Assembly (NCBI GenBank): GCA_030833145.1
Contig: JAURHT010000009.1
Coordinates: 1 to 29,780, forward strand
Source of the DNA: Aquirufa sp.
Lineage (GTDB): Bacteria > Bacteroidota > Bacteroidia > Cytophagales > Spirosomataceae
Direction of reading: 5' to 3'
Length of the DNA stretch: 29,780 nt
This document shows positions 1 to 8,040 of this stretch, one piece after another (position 1 is the stretch's first letter; the number at the start of each line of letters is the position of its first letter). The notes beneath the pieces are model-generated. The model had not been told where the DNA came from. It was given only the letters and a program-made list of their open reading frames with translations, and made no database searches. The position numbers were made by a program, and so were the translations under genes.

Positions 1-882
1 AGTCTCTTGAGCGATTTCAAATAATTCGCGAGATGACATGGCGCGTAAATCTTTCAAAGACTTAGCTCCCGCTTTCTCTGCAAAGGCTACACCTAATTTC
101 TCTGCTTGTGCTAAAGGAACAGGAGACATCGTCGGATTAATTCCCGCGCCACTTTCTCCAATCGCTCCGGCGATTAAGCCCTTTGATAGCGGAGAAGCCA
201 TTTGGACAGATACTGAAGCAGAACCTGCTGATTCCCCAGCGATTGTCACTTTAGACGCATCTCCACCAAAAGCTGCGATGTTCTTCTTCACCCATTGCAA
301 GGCTAGATTTTGGTCTAAATATCCATAGTTTCCAGACGCCTTATAAGATGCCTCCGCTGATAATTCTGGATGCGAGTAGAAACCGAAAAGGCCTAAACGG
401 TAGTTCACCGTCACGACCACAATTCCTTGTTTCGACATCGCCTCCCCATCATAACGCGGCTCCGAGGCATCGCCTGCGAATAATCCACCTCCGTAGAAGT
501 AAACTAATACCGGCAAGTTTTTTGTATTTCTTTTCGCAGGAGACCATACATTCAGGTATAAACAATCCTCGCTAAGTCCAGCAGAACGAGATCCCATATC
601 ACCAAACACAATCGCCTGAATAGGACGTGGTCCAAAGGCTTTTGTCTTCTTCACTCCTGACCAAGATTCAGCCGGAACGGGTGCCTTCCAACGCAAATCC
701 CCTACCGGAGGTTTAGCGAATGGTACACCAAAATACGTCTGAATTCCCGTCTGGGTATTGTAATCACCTTCGATGATTCCTGATTCGATTTTCGCCTGAA
801 CAGGCATCTTAAAATCAGTCTGTGCAAACGCATTGGACGCAATTAGTCCAAGCAGGCAAGTAAGTTGCCAGATTCTTTTCAT
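1..882 (-). CDS. Carboxylesterase type B, exported (C-terminus cut by window edge)
   Basis: The reading frame is open from the ATG at 882 to the window edge and gives 294 residues; the family is usually 500-550 residues, so the C-terminal part lies outside. An N-terminal signal peptide (about residues 1-21, ending AFAQ) predicts export to the periplasm or beyond. Visible carboxylesterase/lipase family landmarks are the YFGVPFAKPP stretch (50-59), the EDCLYLN signature (105-111), the oxyanion-hole GGG (131-133), and FGGDASKVTIAGESAG (205-220) with nucleophile Ser218 in G-E-S-A-G. The rest of the triad (Glu/Asp and His) would be beyond the edge. Such enzymes cleave carboxylic esters; the substrate cannot be read from sequence. 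It lies 58 bases downstream of the GH5 gene on the same strand, so it may be the last gene of that hydrolase operon. Family assignment is secure. Confidence 0.93.
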   Translation of the reverse strand, partial: MKRIWQLTCLLGLIASNAFAQTDFKMPVQAKIESGIIEGDYNTQTGIQTYFGVPFAKPPVGDLRWKAPVPAESWSGVKKTKAFGPRPIQAIVFGDMGSRSAGLSEDCLYLNVWSPAKRNTKNLPVLVYFYGGGLFAGDASEPRYDGEAMSKQGIVVVTVNYRLGLFGFYSHPELSAEASYKASGNYGYLDQNLALQWVKKNIAAFGGDASKVTIAGESAGSASVSVQMASPLSKGLIAGAIGESGAGINPTMSPVPLAQAEKLGVAFAEKAGAKSLKDLRAMSSRELFEIAQET

Positions 883-940
883 GTTAAATAGGTTTATTGT
901 CAATAATTGATACAATAATAAAACATTCTTTTGGAAAGTC

Positions 941-2620
941 CTATTGCTTGTATACGCTCACTGTTTCAAATTTATTTGATTTACCGGTAATAACTTGCAA
1001 AATATAAGGTCCAGGCATCAACCCTTTAGTTTCAAGAGTTCCTCCAGTTTCCATCATTGAACTTTGATGTATTCGTCCTGTCAAATCCACAAATCGAACT
1101 TCCTGAGGCCCCACTCCACTAACCTGCACATATTGATCAAACGGATTAGGGTAGACTAGTGGAACATTCTGCTCAAAACGTGCCTCTAATGGGATTTCGT
1201 CCACTATTTCCTCCACGCGCAAAGCGGTTATTTGCAAAACTCCTGTAGAATTCCCAAGATCAAATGATATACGCGCATTAGCGTCAAAAGGCTCATTCAT
1301 CGTGAACAAAAACGTGTATTCAGATTCTGACGTACCTACGGTAAATGAGTTGTAATTGCTATAGGCATTGTAGGGATTTGAAGCTCGACCCATATAGCCG
1401 GTAAAGGAAATGGCTTTGTCTGCTTTGGCCTTAAACTTCACTAAATACCTTCTTTTATACGAAAGAGGAAATCCAGATCTAGCCAGTTGAACATGCCAAC
1501 CCGTACCTGTTACCGATGAAATTGCCACTTTAAGCCCTATTCCCTCCGCATTCATCGTAGCTAAAGCGCCTGAATTCAGGTTCAAATTCCAACCTGCCGT
1601 ACCATTTAAATCAAACAATGGTTTAGAGGGAAGTACTTTGGCAGTCGGCATGGAATTTTTCAATAGGGCATTGACTAATTCTGTTTTGTATGTGCCAGAG
1701 ACAGGATCATATATGCCAAAACCAGCGGAGAACTCCCAATACGCCCAACTCAAGCCCTGCGACTCAAACCACCTAGCTAAAAAAGTAGTCCACCTGGCAC
1801 GAGATGCCATATCGGCTTTTTCATAGGCCCCAAATTCACCTACATGGAGCGGTATATTCTTCGAACGAGCCCATTGAATGGCATAGCTAAAATCAGCTAC
1901 CACTTGATCCCGCTCCATTTGCAAATCTTCCCATTTCGTGCCTAGGTATTTATCCTTATTTCCTGCCCAATCTGCCCCCTGATGCGTAAAATTAAAAGGA
2001 TTATAATAATGTACGCTAAGAATTAAGTTCGGATCTGATGGCGGATTTAGATTTTTCACCCCCTCTAAACCTCCGTACAAAGCCGTTCCTAACAGCACCT
2101 TTCTAGTCGGGTTTGTTTTCCTGATTTCTGCCAAAGCCTCCGCAAAATACGCATTCCACAAATCAGGCGTCAAGGCATCATGCGGTTCATTCAGTACTTC
2201 AAAAAGTAGATGTTGATCATAGCCTTTAAAAAAATTCGCTATCTGAGACCACTGACTAATGAACCTCGGCTTTACCCCAGCTGGATTAGTAAAAATCTCC
2301 TCATGGTGATGCATATTGATGATTACGTAGAGGTTCTTAGCAATCGCTAGATCCACAACAGATTTAATCCTAGCTAGAAAAGCAGGGTTGAGCGTATAGG
2401 GTGCAGTGAGCTGCGTCCTTTCAGCCACATCCCAGCGAATAGGCACTCGAATATGATTGAAACCTTGTTCGGCAATCTTCGCAATGTACTCTTCTTTGAA
2501 TGGATTGCCCCAAGCTGTTTCTGAGGGAGCCTCAAACATATTACCTAGGTTTATCCCTCTGCCTAAGTCTTGGGCAGATAAGGAATAACACCAAAGTAAT
2601 AGCAAGACAATTTTCTTCAT
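941..2620 (-). CDS. Glycoside hydrolase family 5 (cellulase-like) with T9SS C-terminal sorting domain
   Basis: A 559-residue secreted enzyme. Residues 1-16 are a signal peptide (ends SLSAQ). Residues about 20-320 form a GH5 TIM barrel: RGINLGNMFE (21-30), HIRVPIRW (56-63), the acid/base Glu145 in LNEPH, HYYNPF (204-209), and the nucleophile Glu262 in VGEFGAY. The known family activity is retaining hydrolysis of beta-1,4-glucans or mannans; the exact substrate is uncertain. Residues about 330-470 look like a beta-sandwich carbohydrate-binding module (CBM_4_9-like guess). The tail from about residue 489 (VYPNPF ... PGPYILQV ... VSVYKQ) is a Por-type T9SS sorting domain, so the protein should be exported across the outer membrane and released or anchored at the surface. 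Its ATG directly follows the stop of the alpha/beta hydrolase gene (TAAATG), which implies translational coupling. Confidence 0.93.
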   Translation of the reverse strand: MKKIVLLLLWCYSLSAQDLGRGINLGNMFEAPSETAWGNPFKEEYIAKIAEQGFNHIRVPIRWDVAERTQLTAPYTLNPAFLARIKSVVDLAIAKNLYVIINMHHHEEIFTNPAGVKPRFISQWSQIANFFKGYDQHLLFEVLNEPHDALTPDLWNAYFAEALAEIRKTNPTRKVLLGTALYGGLEGVKNLNPPSDPNLILSVHYYNPFNFTHQGADWAGNKDKYLGTKWEDLQMERDQVVADFSYAIQWARSKNIPLHVGEFGAYEKADMASRARWTTFLARWFESQGLSWAYWEFSAGFGIYDPVSGTYKTELVNALLKNSMPTAKVLPSKPLFDLNGTAGWNLNLNSGALATMNAEGIGLKVAISSVTGTGWHVQLARSGFPLSYKRRYLVKFKAKADKAISFTGYMGRASNPYNAYSNYNSFTVGTSESEYTFLFTMNEPFDANARISFDLGNSTGVLQITALRVEEIVDEIPLEARFEQNVPLVYPNPFDQYVQVSGVGPQEVRFVDLTGRIHQSSMMETGGTLETKGLMPGPYILQVITGKSNKFETVSVYKQ

Positions 2621-3574
2621 TTACTGTACAAAAGCTAATATCGAAGCCGCCACCTTTCCAGGCACCTCTTCCATAGGCACGTGTCCTACGTTTTCATATA
2701 CATCGCCTTTGCTTCCTTTAATGTCCCTTATAAAATTATCCCAATTATGTATTGAAATAAGATTGTCTTCTTCCCCCCAAAGAACTAAGGTAGGCGTCTT
2801 AATTTCTTTAATTCTATTCACATTTGAATTCAAAAAGCGTTTGGAATCCCCTTGGAAAGAACCTTTAAAGATTAATAAAGCCACTTTCCTATTTCCCTCC
2901 CGAATCGCCACATCATGAAAACGCTCTACCTGTGCATCAGTCACCCGAGATTGATCAAAATAGACGGTCTCTAAACTTTTACGCACTAAGGCTTTGGGAG
3001 TGGCATACAACAATAAATTATTGATCACCGGAGTGGAAGCAATTTTAAATCCTAAGGAACCGCTTTCCCCTTTCTTCGGATATCCCGCTGCATCAATTAG
3101 AATCATTTTAGCCAATCGAGATGGATTGTGTAAGGCATAGTTCCAAGAGATCGCTCCACCCATCGAATTCCCCGCTAAGATGAATCGTTTAATTTTCAAT
3201 CGAGTGGTAAAGGAATCAATGAACTTAGAATAGTAAGGGAAATTATAGGCCATTTCTGGAGAAGGTCCCGTTAGTCCAAATCCCGGTAAGTCAAGGCTAA
3301 TGACTCTTTTGTGGGGTTTAAGAGAAATCACCACACTATCCCAGGTGTTCAAAGACGAAGACATCCCGTGCAATAAAATCAGTGGCAAGGTATCAGTTGC
3401 GACACCCTCGTCCCGGTAATGCACTTTCATTCCCATGATAGGCATGAATTTAGAATCCTTGTTCGCGTACAAAGGAATCAACTCTTCTACTGGTCTGTCT
3501 CGCTCACAGACGATAAAAAGTAAAATAACGATTAGGCCAATGAAGCCCCCTAAAATCTTAGCGATTGTTTTCAT
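2621..3574 (-). CDS. Alpha/beta-hydrolase fold protein, membrane-anchored
   Basis: A 317-residue alpha/beta hydrolase. Residues about 5-23 are a single hydrophobic segment without a clear cleavage site, so it is probably a signal anchor with the enzyme in the periplasm. Visible landmarks: oxyanion-hole HG (69-70), LDLPGFG (94-100), nucleophile Ser137 in G-N-S-M-G, Asp270 in LWGEEDNLI as the likely acid, and His298 in NVGHVPM as the general base; the triad is complete. Members split esters, epoxides, C-C bonds or haloalkanes, so the substrate is unknown. The gene overlaps the end of the upstream M14 peptidase gene by 17 bases and abuts the GH5 gene, so the three are almost certainly one transcript. 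An esterase feeding on polymer breakdown products would fit the operon, but this is inference. Confidence 0.9.
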   Translation of the reverse strand: MKTIAKILGGFIGLIVILLFIVCERDRPVEELIPLYANKDSKFMPIMGMKVHYRDEGVATDTLPLILLHGMSSSLNTWDSVVISLKPHKRVISLDLPGFGLTGPSPEMAYNFPYYSKFIDSFTTRLKIKRFILAGNSMGGAISWNYALHNPSRLAKMILIDAAGYPKKGESGSLGFKIASTPVINNLLLYATPKALVRKSLETVYFDQSRVTDAQVERFHDVAIREGNRKVALLIFKGSFQGDSKRFLNSNVNRIKEIKTPTLVLWGEEDNLISIHNWDNFIRDIKGSKGDVYENVGHVPMEEVPGKVAASILAFVQ

Positions 3575-6206
3575 ACAATTGATTGAATACCATTTTAAAT
3601 GTACTGTGTGTTTGGCCTCTAAACGTTACTTCTGGACCATACACATATAAATTTCCTTTTCCCACTTTCGCTTGGAAAGCAGCTACGCCATCTTGCAGAT
3701 AAGCTTGGCCAAAAGCCCAGCCACTGCGCAACGTTTTCTCTGTCGCGAACCAAGCTAATGGAGTTAATACACCACGAGAGATAGACTCCGGCGCTAACTT
3801 AAATACAGGGCTAGCGGCAAAGATGACATCCGCTTTAGGCGCCATCCCCCAGTTTGCTGGCGAATTTTGATCCACGGTTACTTGCATCACACTACCCGGA
3901 ATGTAGAATTTCTCGCCTGGCAAATTGCGCTCTTTTCCTGCCACCATCTCCACTAAAGCATTCTTTACTGGCAGATTTAAATGATAAGCCAAGTTCGCAC
4001 TCGACCCAATCGTGATGATATCTCCACCCTCTTCTAAGAAAGTGCGAAGTGCAGGAATGGATTTAGCTGCGGTGATTTTACCCATCGTTTCTTGGTATTC
4101 CGCTGGAATCTCTGATTCAACCGGCTCTTTCTCATCCCACTCGTTTGCAGGCTCGGCTTTTAAACCAGGAATGGCTCCTTTGACAAAAATCAACACATCG
4201 AATTTCGAGCGCAATCCACCTTTATCGATTTCTTTTGCAAACACTAATTTGAAGTCAAAATGGTGTTGTTCTAAAATCCAACGCAACCAACCAGACGGCA
4301 TCGAACCACCATAGGTGTCCCAAAGACCCACCCGCTTCGTTCCCACTTTAGCAGAAACAGAAGCAGGTAAAGCAGCTAGCGCCTGTGTTTTCGTGGTTGC
4401 TTTTGAAAGAATATCCGCCGCAACTGCACTGTGTTTCACATAAAAGCCTGACGCGTTTTTCGACACTTCTACACCCGCTTTCAATAAATCATTCAACAAA
4501 GTGAATGAAGCATTATCCGAAGTGGAGAATGAATAATAAGCGCCAGTTGCAAACACTGGTTTAGCCTTTTGAAGTTCGCCGTAAGGAACTGTTTCGAAAG
4601 GTCCATTTATGTCTTCCAACATGCGATCAAACTGAATCCCCATCGTATAAGCAGGCGTCCAGCCAGCGGCGTCATACGGACGAACCGGAGGACCTCCTGG
4701 GTATTGGAAGTCATTCGGGTGATCTTGTGGTTCGAACATATCGATCACGTGCGGACGGAAAGCTTGATTTGTTTTCACAACATAAGAACCCGCTGGATAG
4801 GCTTTCCCATTTACCTCAAAAGCTTTCGTTGCCTTCTCTACCCGAATTCCGCTTTTGATCAAGATATTGATAAAGGCGATTCCAGAAGTCGATTGATCTG
4901 CCGTCACGATGTACCCACGCGCATCACGCGTTTGTGGGTTCTTGTAAACCACCGTAAATAAACTGTCAGCTTTCTTCTTGTAATTTCCACCCGAAATCTC
5001 TGCTAACTTTTCCACTTTATTAGGAGACATCGTCCAGTAATCTTGAGATCCTAAATCGATCGATTTCTTACCCATCTTGTAGATGTTCATCAAGACCTCT
5101 TCGCGGTAACGAGTCGCATAATTCAACACGGCATAGTTCAACGAAAGCGAATAATCAATCGAGTTTTTAAAGAACCACTTGCGGGGTGTGATCGGGAATG
5201 GTGTCGCCGAATTGGGGATCAAACGATTAGGAACTAATGGGATGTTTTCTGGAGTTGGATCACCGATGATCTCCGTTAATAAACCGATGATATTGTGGTA
5301 GTAGGCGGTAGTACGTAATCCACCATTCCACCAAGTCGAATAAACCGAACCCGATTTCATTGTATAACCTGGCTTACCTTCCGCGTTCAAGCGAGAGCTC
5401 ATTGCCGCACCTAATGCATCAATTCCCGTTATTAATAATGGATCATAGACATAGTTGAATGGATCACGGTAAGGAGGACCTGCCACAACCGTTCCGTCTG
5501 GACCCGTTTGGTGGTGGTTATACAGGATTTGAGGCATCCATTCGATGTATTGTTGGCGAGCCATATTCGTGGATTCGCTCATATTCATCATGTAGAAATC
5601 ACGGTTATTGTCGTGCCCGATGTATTTTTCGTACAGACGAGGCAAGTTATCCGTCGAGCGTTTCAGCGTATCTGGTTTGCGCATGTACCAGTTAGAAACG
5701 AGTTCCTGACCATCTGGATTTGCGTGAACAAAAAGGATGATGGTGTTTTGGAGGATACGTTTCGTTTCCTCATCGTTACGAGTCGTGAACTGGTAGATCG
5801 ACTCGATCCACTGGTGGATTCCCACCGTTTCTGTGGCGTGTAAACCGCCGTCGATCCAGACGATGGCTTTTCCTTCTTTGGCCAAAGACTTAGCTTCCTG
5901 CTCAGACAAGCCTTCCGCCCGCGCCAAACGCTGCGAAATCGCTTTGTACTTTGCTAAATTCTTAATATTTGCCGGATCAGAAACGATGACCATGTATTGA
6001 TTTCGGCCCTCTTCCGTCTTCCCAATGGACTGCAATTTTACGCGATTAGACGAAGCTGCCACCTTTTTCAAGTAAGCTTCGGTCTGCGTAAACGTAGCTA
6101 AATGGTAATTATCGCCTATGTTAAAGCCAAAATGCGATTTAGGACTAGGGACCTGCGCGCGAATCGTCAGCGACGCGAATAATAAAACGATTAAGATTTT
6201 TTTCAT
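3558..6206 (-). CDS. M14-family zinc carboxypeptidase-like protein, exported
   Basis: I choose the ATG at 6206 (882 residues) because it is followed at once by a signal peptide (MKKILIVLLFASLTIRAQ); the frame stays open 21 codons further up, but that extension carries no signal features. The N-terminal half is an M14 metallopeptidase: Zn ligands His123 and Glu126 in GGLHATETVG, a third ligand His231 or His232 in YNHHQTG, and a possible catalytic Glu312 in LLTEIIGDP. Residues about 440-880 form a long C-terminal region of the type seen in large Bacteroidota M14 proteins, with a glutamine-amidotransferase-like look (for example RTFLEEGGDIITIGSS), which is a guess. Expected role: trimming peptides in the periplasm or outside. 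It is the first gene of the hydrolase operon and is divergent from the sugar dehydrogenase gene, with 78 bases between the starts. Confidence 0.9.
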   Translation of the reverse strand: MKKILIVLLFASLTIRAQVPSPKSHFGFNIGDNYHLATFTQTEAYLKKVAASSNRVKLQSIGKTEEGRNQYMVIVSDPANIKNLAKYKAISQRLARAEGLSEQEAKSLAKEGKAIVWIDGGLHATETVGIHQWIESIYQFTTRNDEETKRILQNTIILFVHANPDGQELVSNWYMRKPDTLKRSTDNLPRLYEKYIGHDNNRDFYMMNMSESTNMARQQYIEWMPQILYNHHQTGPDGTVVAGPPYRDPFNYVYDPLLITGIDALGAAMSSRLNAEGKPGYTMKSGSVYSTWWNGGLRTTAYYHNIIGLLTEIIGDPTPENIPLVPNRLIPNSATPFPITPRKWFFKNSIDYSLSLNYAVLNYATRYREEVLMNIYKMGKKSIDLGSQDYWTMSPNKVEKLAEISGGNYKKKADSLFTVVYKNPQTRDARGYIVTADQSTSGIAFINILIKSGIRVEKATKAFEVNGKAYPAGSYVVKTNQAFRPHVIDMFEPQDHPNDFQYPGGPPVRPYDAAGWTPAYTMGIQFDRMLEDINGPFETVPYGELQKAKPVFATGAYYSFSTSDNASFTLLNDLLKAGVEVSKNASGFYVKHSAVAADILSKATTKTQALAALPASVSAKVGTKRVGLWDTYGGSMPSGWLRWILEQHHFDFKLVFAKEIDKGGLRSKFDVLIFVKGAIPGLKAEPANEWDEKEPVESEIPAEYQETMGKITAAKSIPALRTFLEEGGDIITIGSSANLAYHLNLPVKNALVEMVAGKERNLPGEKFYIPGSVMQVTVDQNSPANWGMAPKADVIFAASPVFKLAPESISRGVLTPLAWFATEKTLRSGWAFGQAYLQDGVAAFQAKVGKGNLYVYGPEVTFRGQTHSTFKMVFNQLYENNR

Positions 6207-6284
6207 AAGTTGAATCAGGTAAGCTTTAAAGATAGAAATATAGAAATTAATATTTAGCTTCGCACCCAAGAAATTTATCCAGCT
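6207..6284. promoter_or_regulatory. Divergent promoter region (peptidase operon / sugar dehydrogenase)
   Basis: Only 78 A/T-rich bases separate two divergent start codons, so both promoters must lie here or in the coding ends. On the minus strand TATCTTTA (plus positions 6225-6232) matches the Bacteroidota -7 box TAnnTTTG except for its last base, but no TTTG stands at the expected upstream distance. No convincing box was found for the plus-strand gene. Shared regulation is plausible but not shown. Confidence 0.35.
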
Positions 6285-7679
6285 ATGATTAAAAAAATAT
6301 CCTTTATTGGCCTGATTGCGATGGCCGCTTTGAGCACGATGTCTTTAACGAAGGCACCGGCTGTCACAGAAGAGCCTGCAGAGGTGAATTATACCAAATA
6401 TTGCGCGTCTTGCCACGGTGAAAAAGTGGAAGCGTTCGTGGACCGCAAATGGAAACACGGAGATAAAAAAGCAGACATCTTAAACAGCATTACGCACGGC
6501 TACCCGGATTTAGGCATGCCTACCTGGAAAGAAGTATTGACACCTAAAGAGATTGAAAAATTAGCCGATTTGATTGTCGAAAATTTAGCGGGTGTGGAAC
6601 AATACAAGTTCGCTAACAAGCCTACGTCGAACATCTTCAAGTCAGATGGAATGACGATTGCTTTAGATACCATCGTAACCGGTTTGGATAGCCCTTGGGG
6701 TTTTGTGCAGTTGCCGTCGAATGATTATTTGATCACAGATCGCGCCGGTGTATTGTATAAAGTAGACCAAAAACGCAACAAAACAGCCATCACAGGCACA
6801 CCAGCGGTGTACGCTCAGGGTCAAGGTGGTTTATTGGACATTGCACTTCACCCTCAATTCGAAAAAAACGGTTGGATTTATTTATCCTATTCGAAATTCA
6901 AAATGGAGGATGGGGCCAAAGTAAACACAACGGCTATCGTTCGTGGAAAAATCAAAGACAACGCATGGGTAGAAGCGCAAGAAATTTTCGAGGCGAAGCC
7001 TTATACAAAAACATCTTTGCACTTTGGATCTCGTATTACGTTTGACAAACAAGGACATATTTTCTTCTCTGTGGGAGAGCGTGGAATGGAGAAAGTATTC
7101 CCGCAAAAATTAGATAGTGATAACGGAAAGATTCACCGTTTAAATGATGATGGATCAGTTCCTTCGGACAATCCATTCAAGAATACGGATCACCCGAGCA
7201 TCTATTCCTACGGACAACGTAACCCTCAAGGTTTGACGACGAATCCGTGGACGGGCGATATTTGGGAGACGGAGCATGGCCCTCGTGGGGGTGATGAAAT
7301 CAACATCATCCAAGCAGGCAAAAACTACGGCTGGCCGGTGATCACCTACGGAATTAATTACGACGGAAAACCGATTTCGGCTATTTCCAAAAAAGAAGGA
7401 ATGGAGCAACCTATCTCCTATTTCATCCCATCGATTGCCCCATCTGGTTTGACTTTTGTGACGGGTGATAAATACCCAGCTTGGAAAGGCAACTTGATGA
7501 TCGGTTCATTGCGTTTCAATTATTTGAATCGTGTGGAGGTGAAGAACAACAAGGTGGTAAAGCAAGAAAAGGTTTTAATCAACGTGGGTCGTATGCGTAA
7601 TGTGGAGCAAGGCCGCGATGGGTATTTGTATATTGGGGTGGAGAATCCGGGGATGGTATTCCGTCTTAGACCGCAATAG
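6285..7679 (+). CDS. Cytochrome c / PQQ-dependent sugar dehydrogenase fusion, exported
   Basis: A 464-residue exported redox enzyme. A signal peptide (about 1-24) is followed by a small class I cytochrome c domain (about 34-95) with haem-binding C40-A-S-C43-H44 and a likely axial Met78 in LGMPTW. Residues about 110-464 form a six-bladed propeller of the soluble glucose/sorbosone dehydrogenase (aldose sugar dehydrogenase) type, with GQGGLLDIALHPQF, LHFGSRITFD, SYGQRNPQGL, ETEHGPRGGDEIN and GKNYGWPVITYG. Such enzymes oxidise aldose C1 with PQQ and pass electrons on; the fused cytochrome would be a built-in acceptor. No PQQ synthesis genes are in the window, so PQQ may be made elsewhere or scavenged. 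The domain order (cytochrome first) is clear; the substrate is not. Confidence 0.92.
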   Translation: MIKKISFIGLIAMAALSTMSLTKAPAVTEEPAEVNYTKYCASCHGEKVEAFVDRKWKHGDKKADILNSITHGYPDLGMPTWKEVLTPKEIEKLADLIVENLAGVEQYKFANKPTSNIFKSDGMTIALDTIVTGLDSPWGFVQLPSNDYLITDRAGVLYKVDQKRNKTAITGTPAVYAQGQGGLLDIALHPQFEKNGWIYLSYSKFKMEDGAKVNTTAIVRGKIKDNAWVEAQEIFEAKPYTKTSLHFGSRITFDKQGHIFFSVGERGMEKVFPQKLDSDNGKIHRLNDDGSVPSDNPFKNTDHPSIYSYGQRNPQGLTTNPWTGDIWETEHGPRGGDEINIIQAGKNYGWPVITYGINYDGKPISAISKKEGMEQPISYFIPSIAPSGLTFVTGDKYPAWKGNLMIGSLRFNYLNRVEVKNNKVVKQEKVLINVGRMRNVEQGRDGYLYIGVENPGMVFRLRPQ

Positions 7680-7699
7680 ATTCATATTACGATTATTTA

Positions 7700-7748
7700 C
7701 TTGGTCTTACTGAAATTGCTCTACGCGATAATTTCTGGTAAGACCAAG
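7700..7748 (+). repeat. Hairpin element A (conserved-loop, variable-stem family)
   Basis: Outer arms CTTGGTCTTAC (7700-7710) and GTAAGACCAAG (7738-7748) are perfectly complementary (11 bp). Inside is a 27-base core: T, stem GAAATT (7712-7717), 12-base loop GCTCTACGCGAT (7718-7729), stem AATTTC (7730-7735), TG. The loop is identical to that of element B and differs at two bases from C and D. It lies 20 bases after the stop of the sugar dehydrogenase gene and lacks a T-tract, so it is not a textbook intrinsic terminator. Confidence 0.85.
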
Positions 7749-7824
7749 CAACTAATCTTCAATAATTGAATCAATTGGGATTCAATCAACTCTCTCTTTA
7801 ATTCTGAGTATAATAACTATACTA

Positions 7825-7851
7825 TCAAAAAAGGCTTCGACCCTTTTTTGA
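7825..7851. terminator. Bidirectional intrinsic terminator 1
   Basis: Arms TCAAAAAAGG (7825-7834) and CCTTTTTTGA (7842-7851) enclose the loop CTTCGAC. The A-run on one side and the T-run on the other make it usable in both directions. It is the nearer good terminator for the sugar dehydrogenase gene. The loop still holds TTCG; compared with terminator 2 it has lost one G-C closing pair (A in place of G, one G shorter). Confidence 0.8.
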
Positions 7852-7907
7852 TTCCAATTTATGCTTTGTGCTCTATGCTTTGTGCTTTACAAAATCACTA
7901 TACTATC

Positions 7908-7932
7908 AAAAAAGGGCTTCGGCCCTTTTTTT
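7908..7932. terminator. Bidirectional intrinsic terminator 2 (UUCG tetraloop)
   Basis: AAAAAAGGGC (7908-7917), TTCG (7918-7921), GCCC plus seven T (7922-7932): a textbook terminator with a C(UUCG)G tetraloop. It is the second copy of an 81-base direct duplication that also contains terminator 1 and the neighbouring ACTATACTATC (7816 and 7897). It sits about 110 bases before the TonB-type receptor start. Confidence 0.88.
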
Positions 7933-8040
7933 GATTCCAGCTTTGTGCTTTGTGCTTTATTCTTTGTGCTTTAAATGGGAAATTAACCTTTTGTCAAGAA
8001 TCACTTCTTGCTGACACTTTTTTGTGGGAACTTTGTCCCC

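Larger units (their letters stand above)
7816..7973. repeat. Tandem duplication of a terminator plus CTTTGTG short-repeat unit
   Basis: Two units begin with the same ACTATACTATCAAAAAAG (7816 and 7897, offset 81). Each has a terminator hairpin, then GATTCCA, then a run of loosely repeated CTTTGTG/CTTTATG words (7861-7890 and 7941-7973). The same words recur at 10772-10796 beside the other hairpin cluster. The word runs have no open frame or regular spacer, so they are simple repeats and not an array. Confidence 0.75.
7680..8040. other. 361-base gene-free stretch: hairpin element A, small hairpin, duplicated terminator unit
   Basis: No credible gene. In order it holds hairpin element A (7700-7748), an 8-bp hairpin ATTGAATC/GATTCAAT with a 6-base loop (7765-7786), two copies of a unit offset by 81 bases (from 7816 and from 7897) that each contain a terminator hairpin followed by CTTTGTG-type short repeats, and then the leader of the TonB-type receptor gene. 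The listing below gives each part separately. Confidence 0.8.

Noticed and set aside
1..575. Two short plus-strand open frames at the left end
   Set aside because: They lie antisense to the carboxylesterase, whose motifs continue through the whole interval.
3920..3935. AAATTGCGCTCTTTT inside the M14 peptidase gene, resembling the family core
   Set aside because: The loop sequence does not continue with ACGCGAT and there is no flanking stem.
4569..4961. Open frame of 130 codons antisense to the M14 peptidase gene
   Set aside because: Same reason: the opposite strand encodes a recognisable peptidase throughout.
5508..5843. Open frame of 111 codons antisense to the M14 peptidase gene
   Set aside because: It is a shadow of a strongly conserved gene; the protein shows no signal or domain.
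7861..7973. CTTTGTG/CTTTATG runs considered as a CRISPR or tandem array
   Set aside because: The words are 7-8 bases, irregular and without unique spacers of constant length; no cas genes are in the window.
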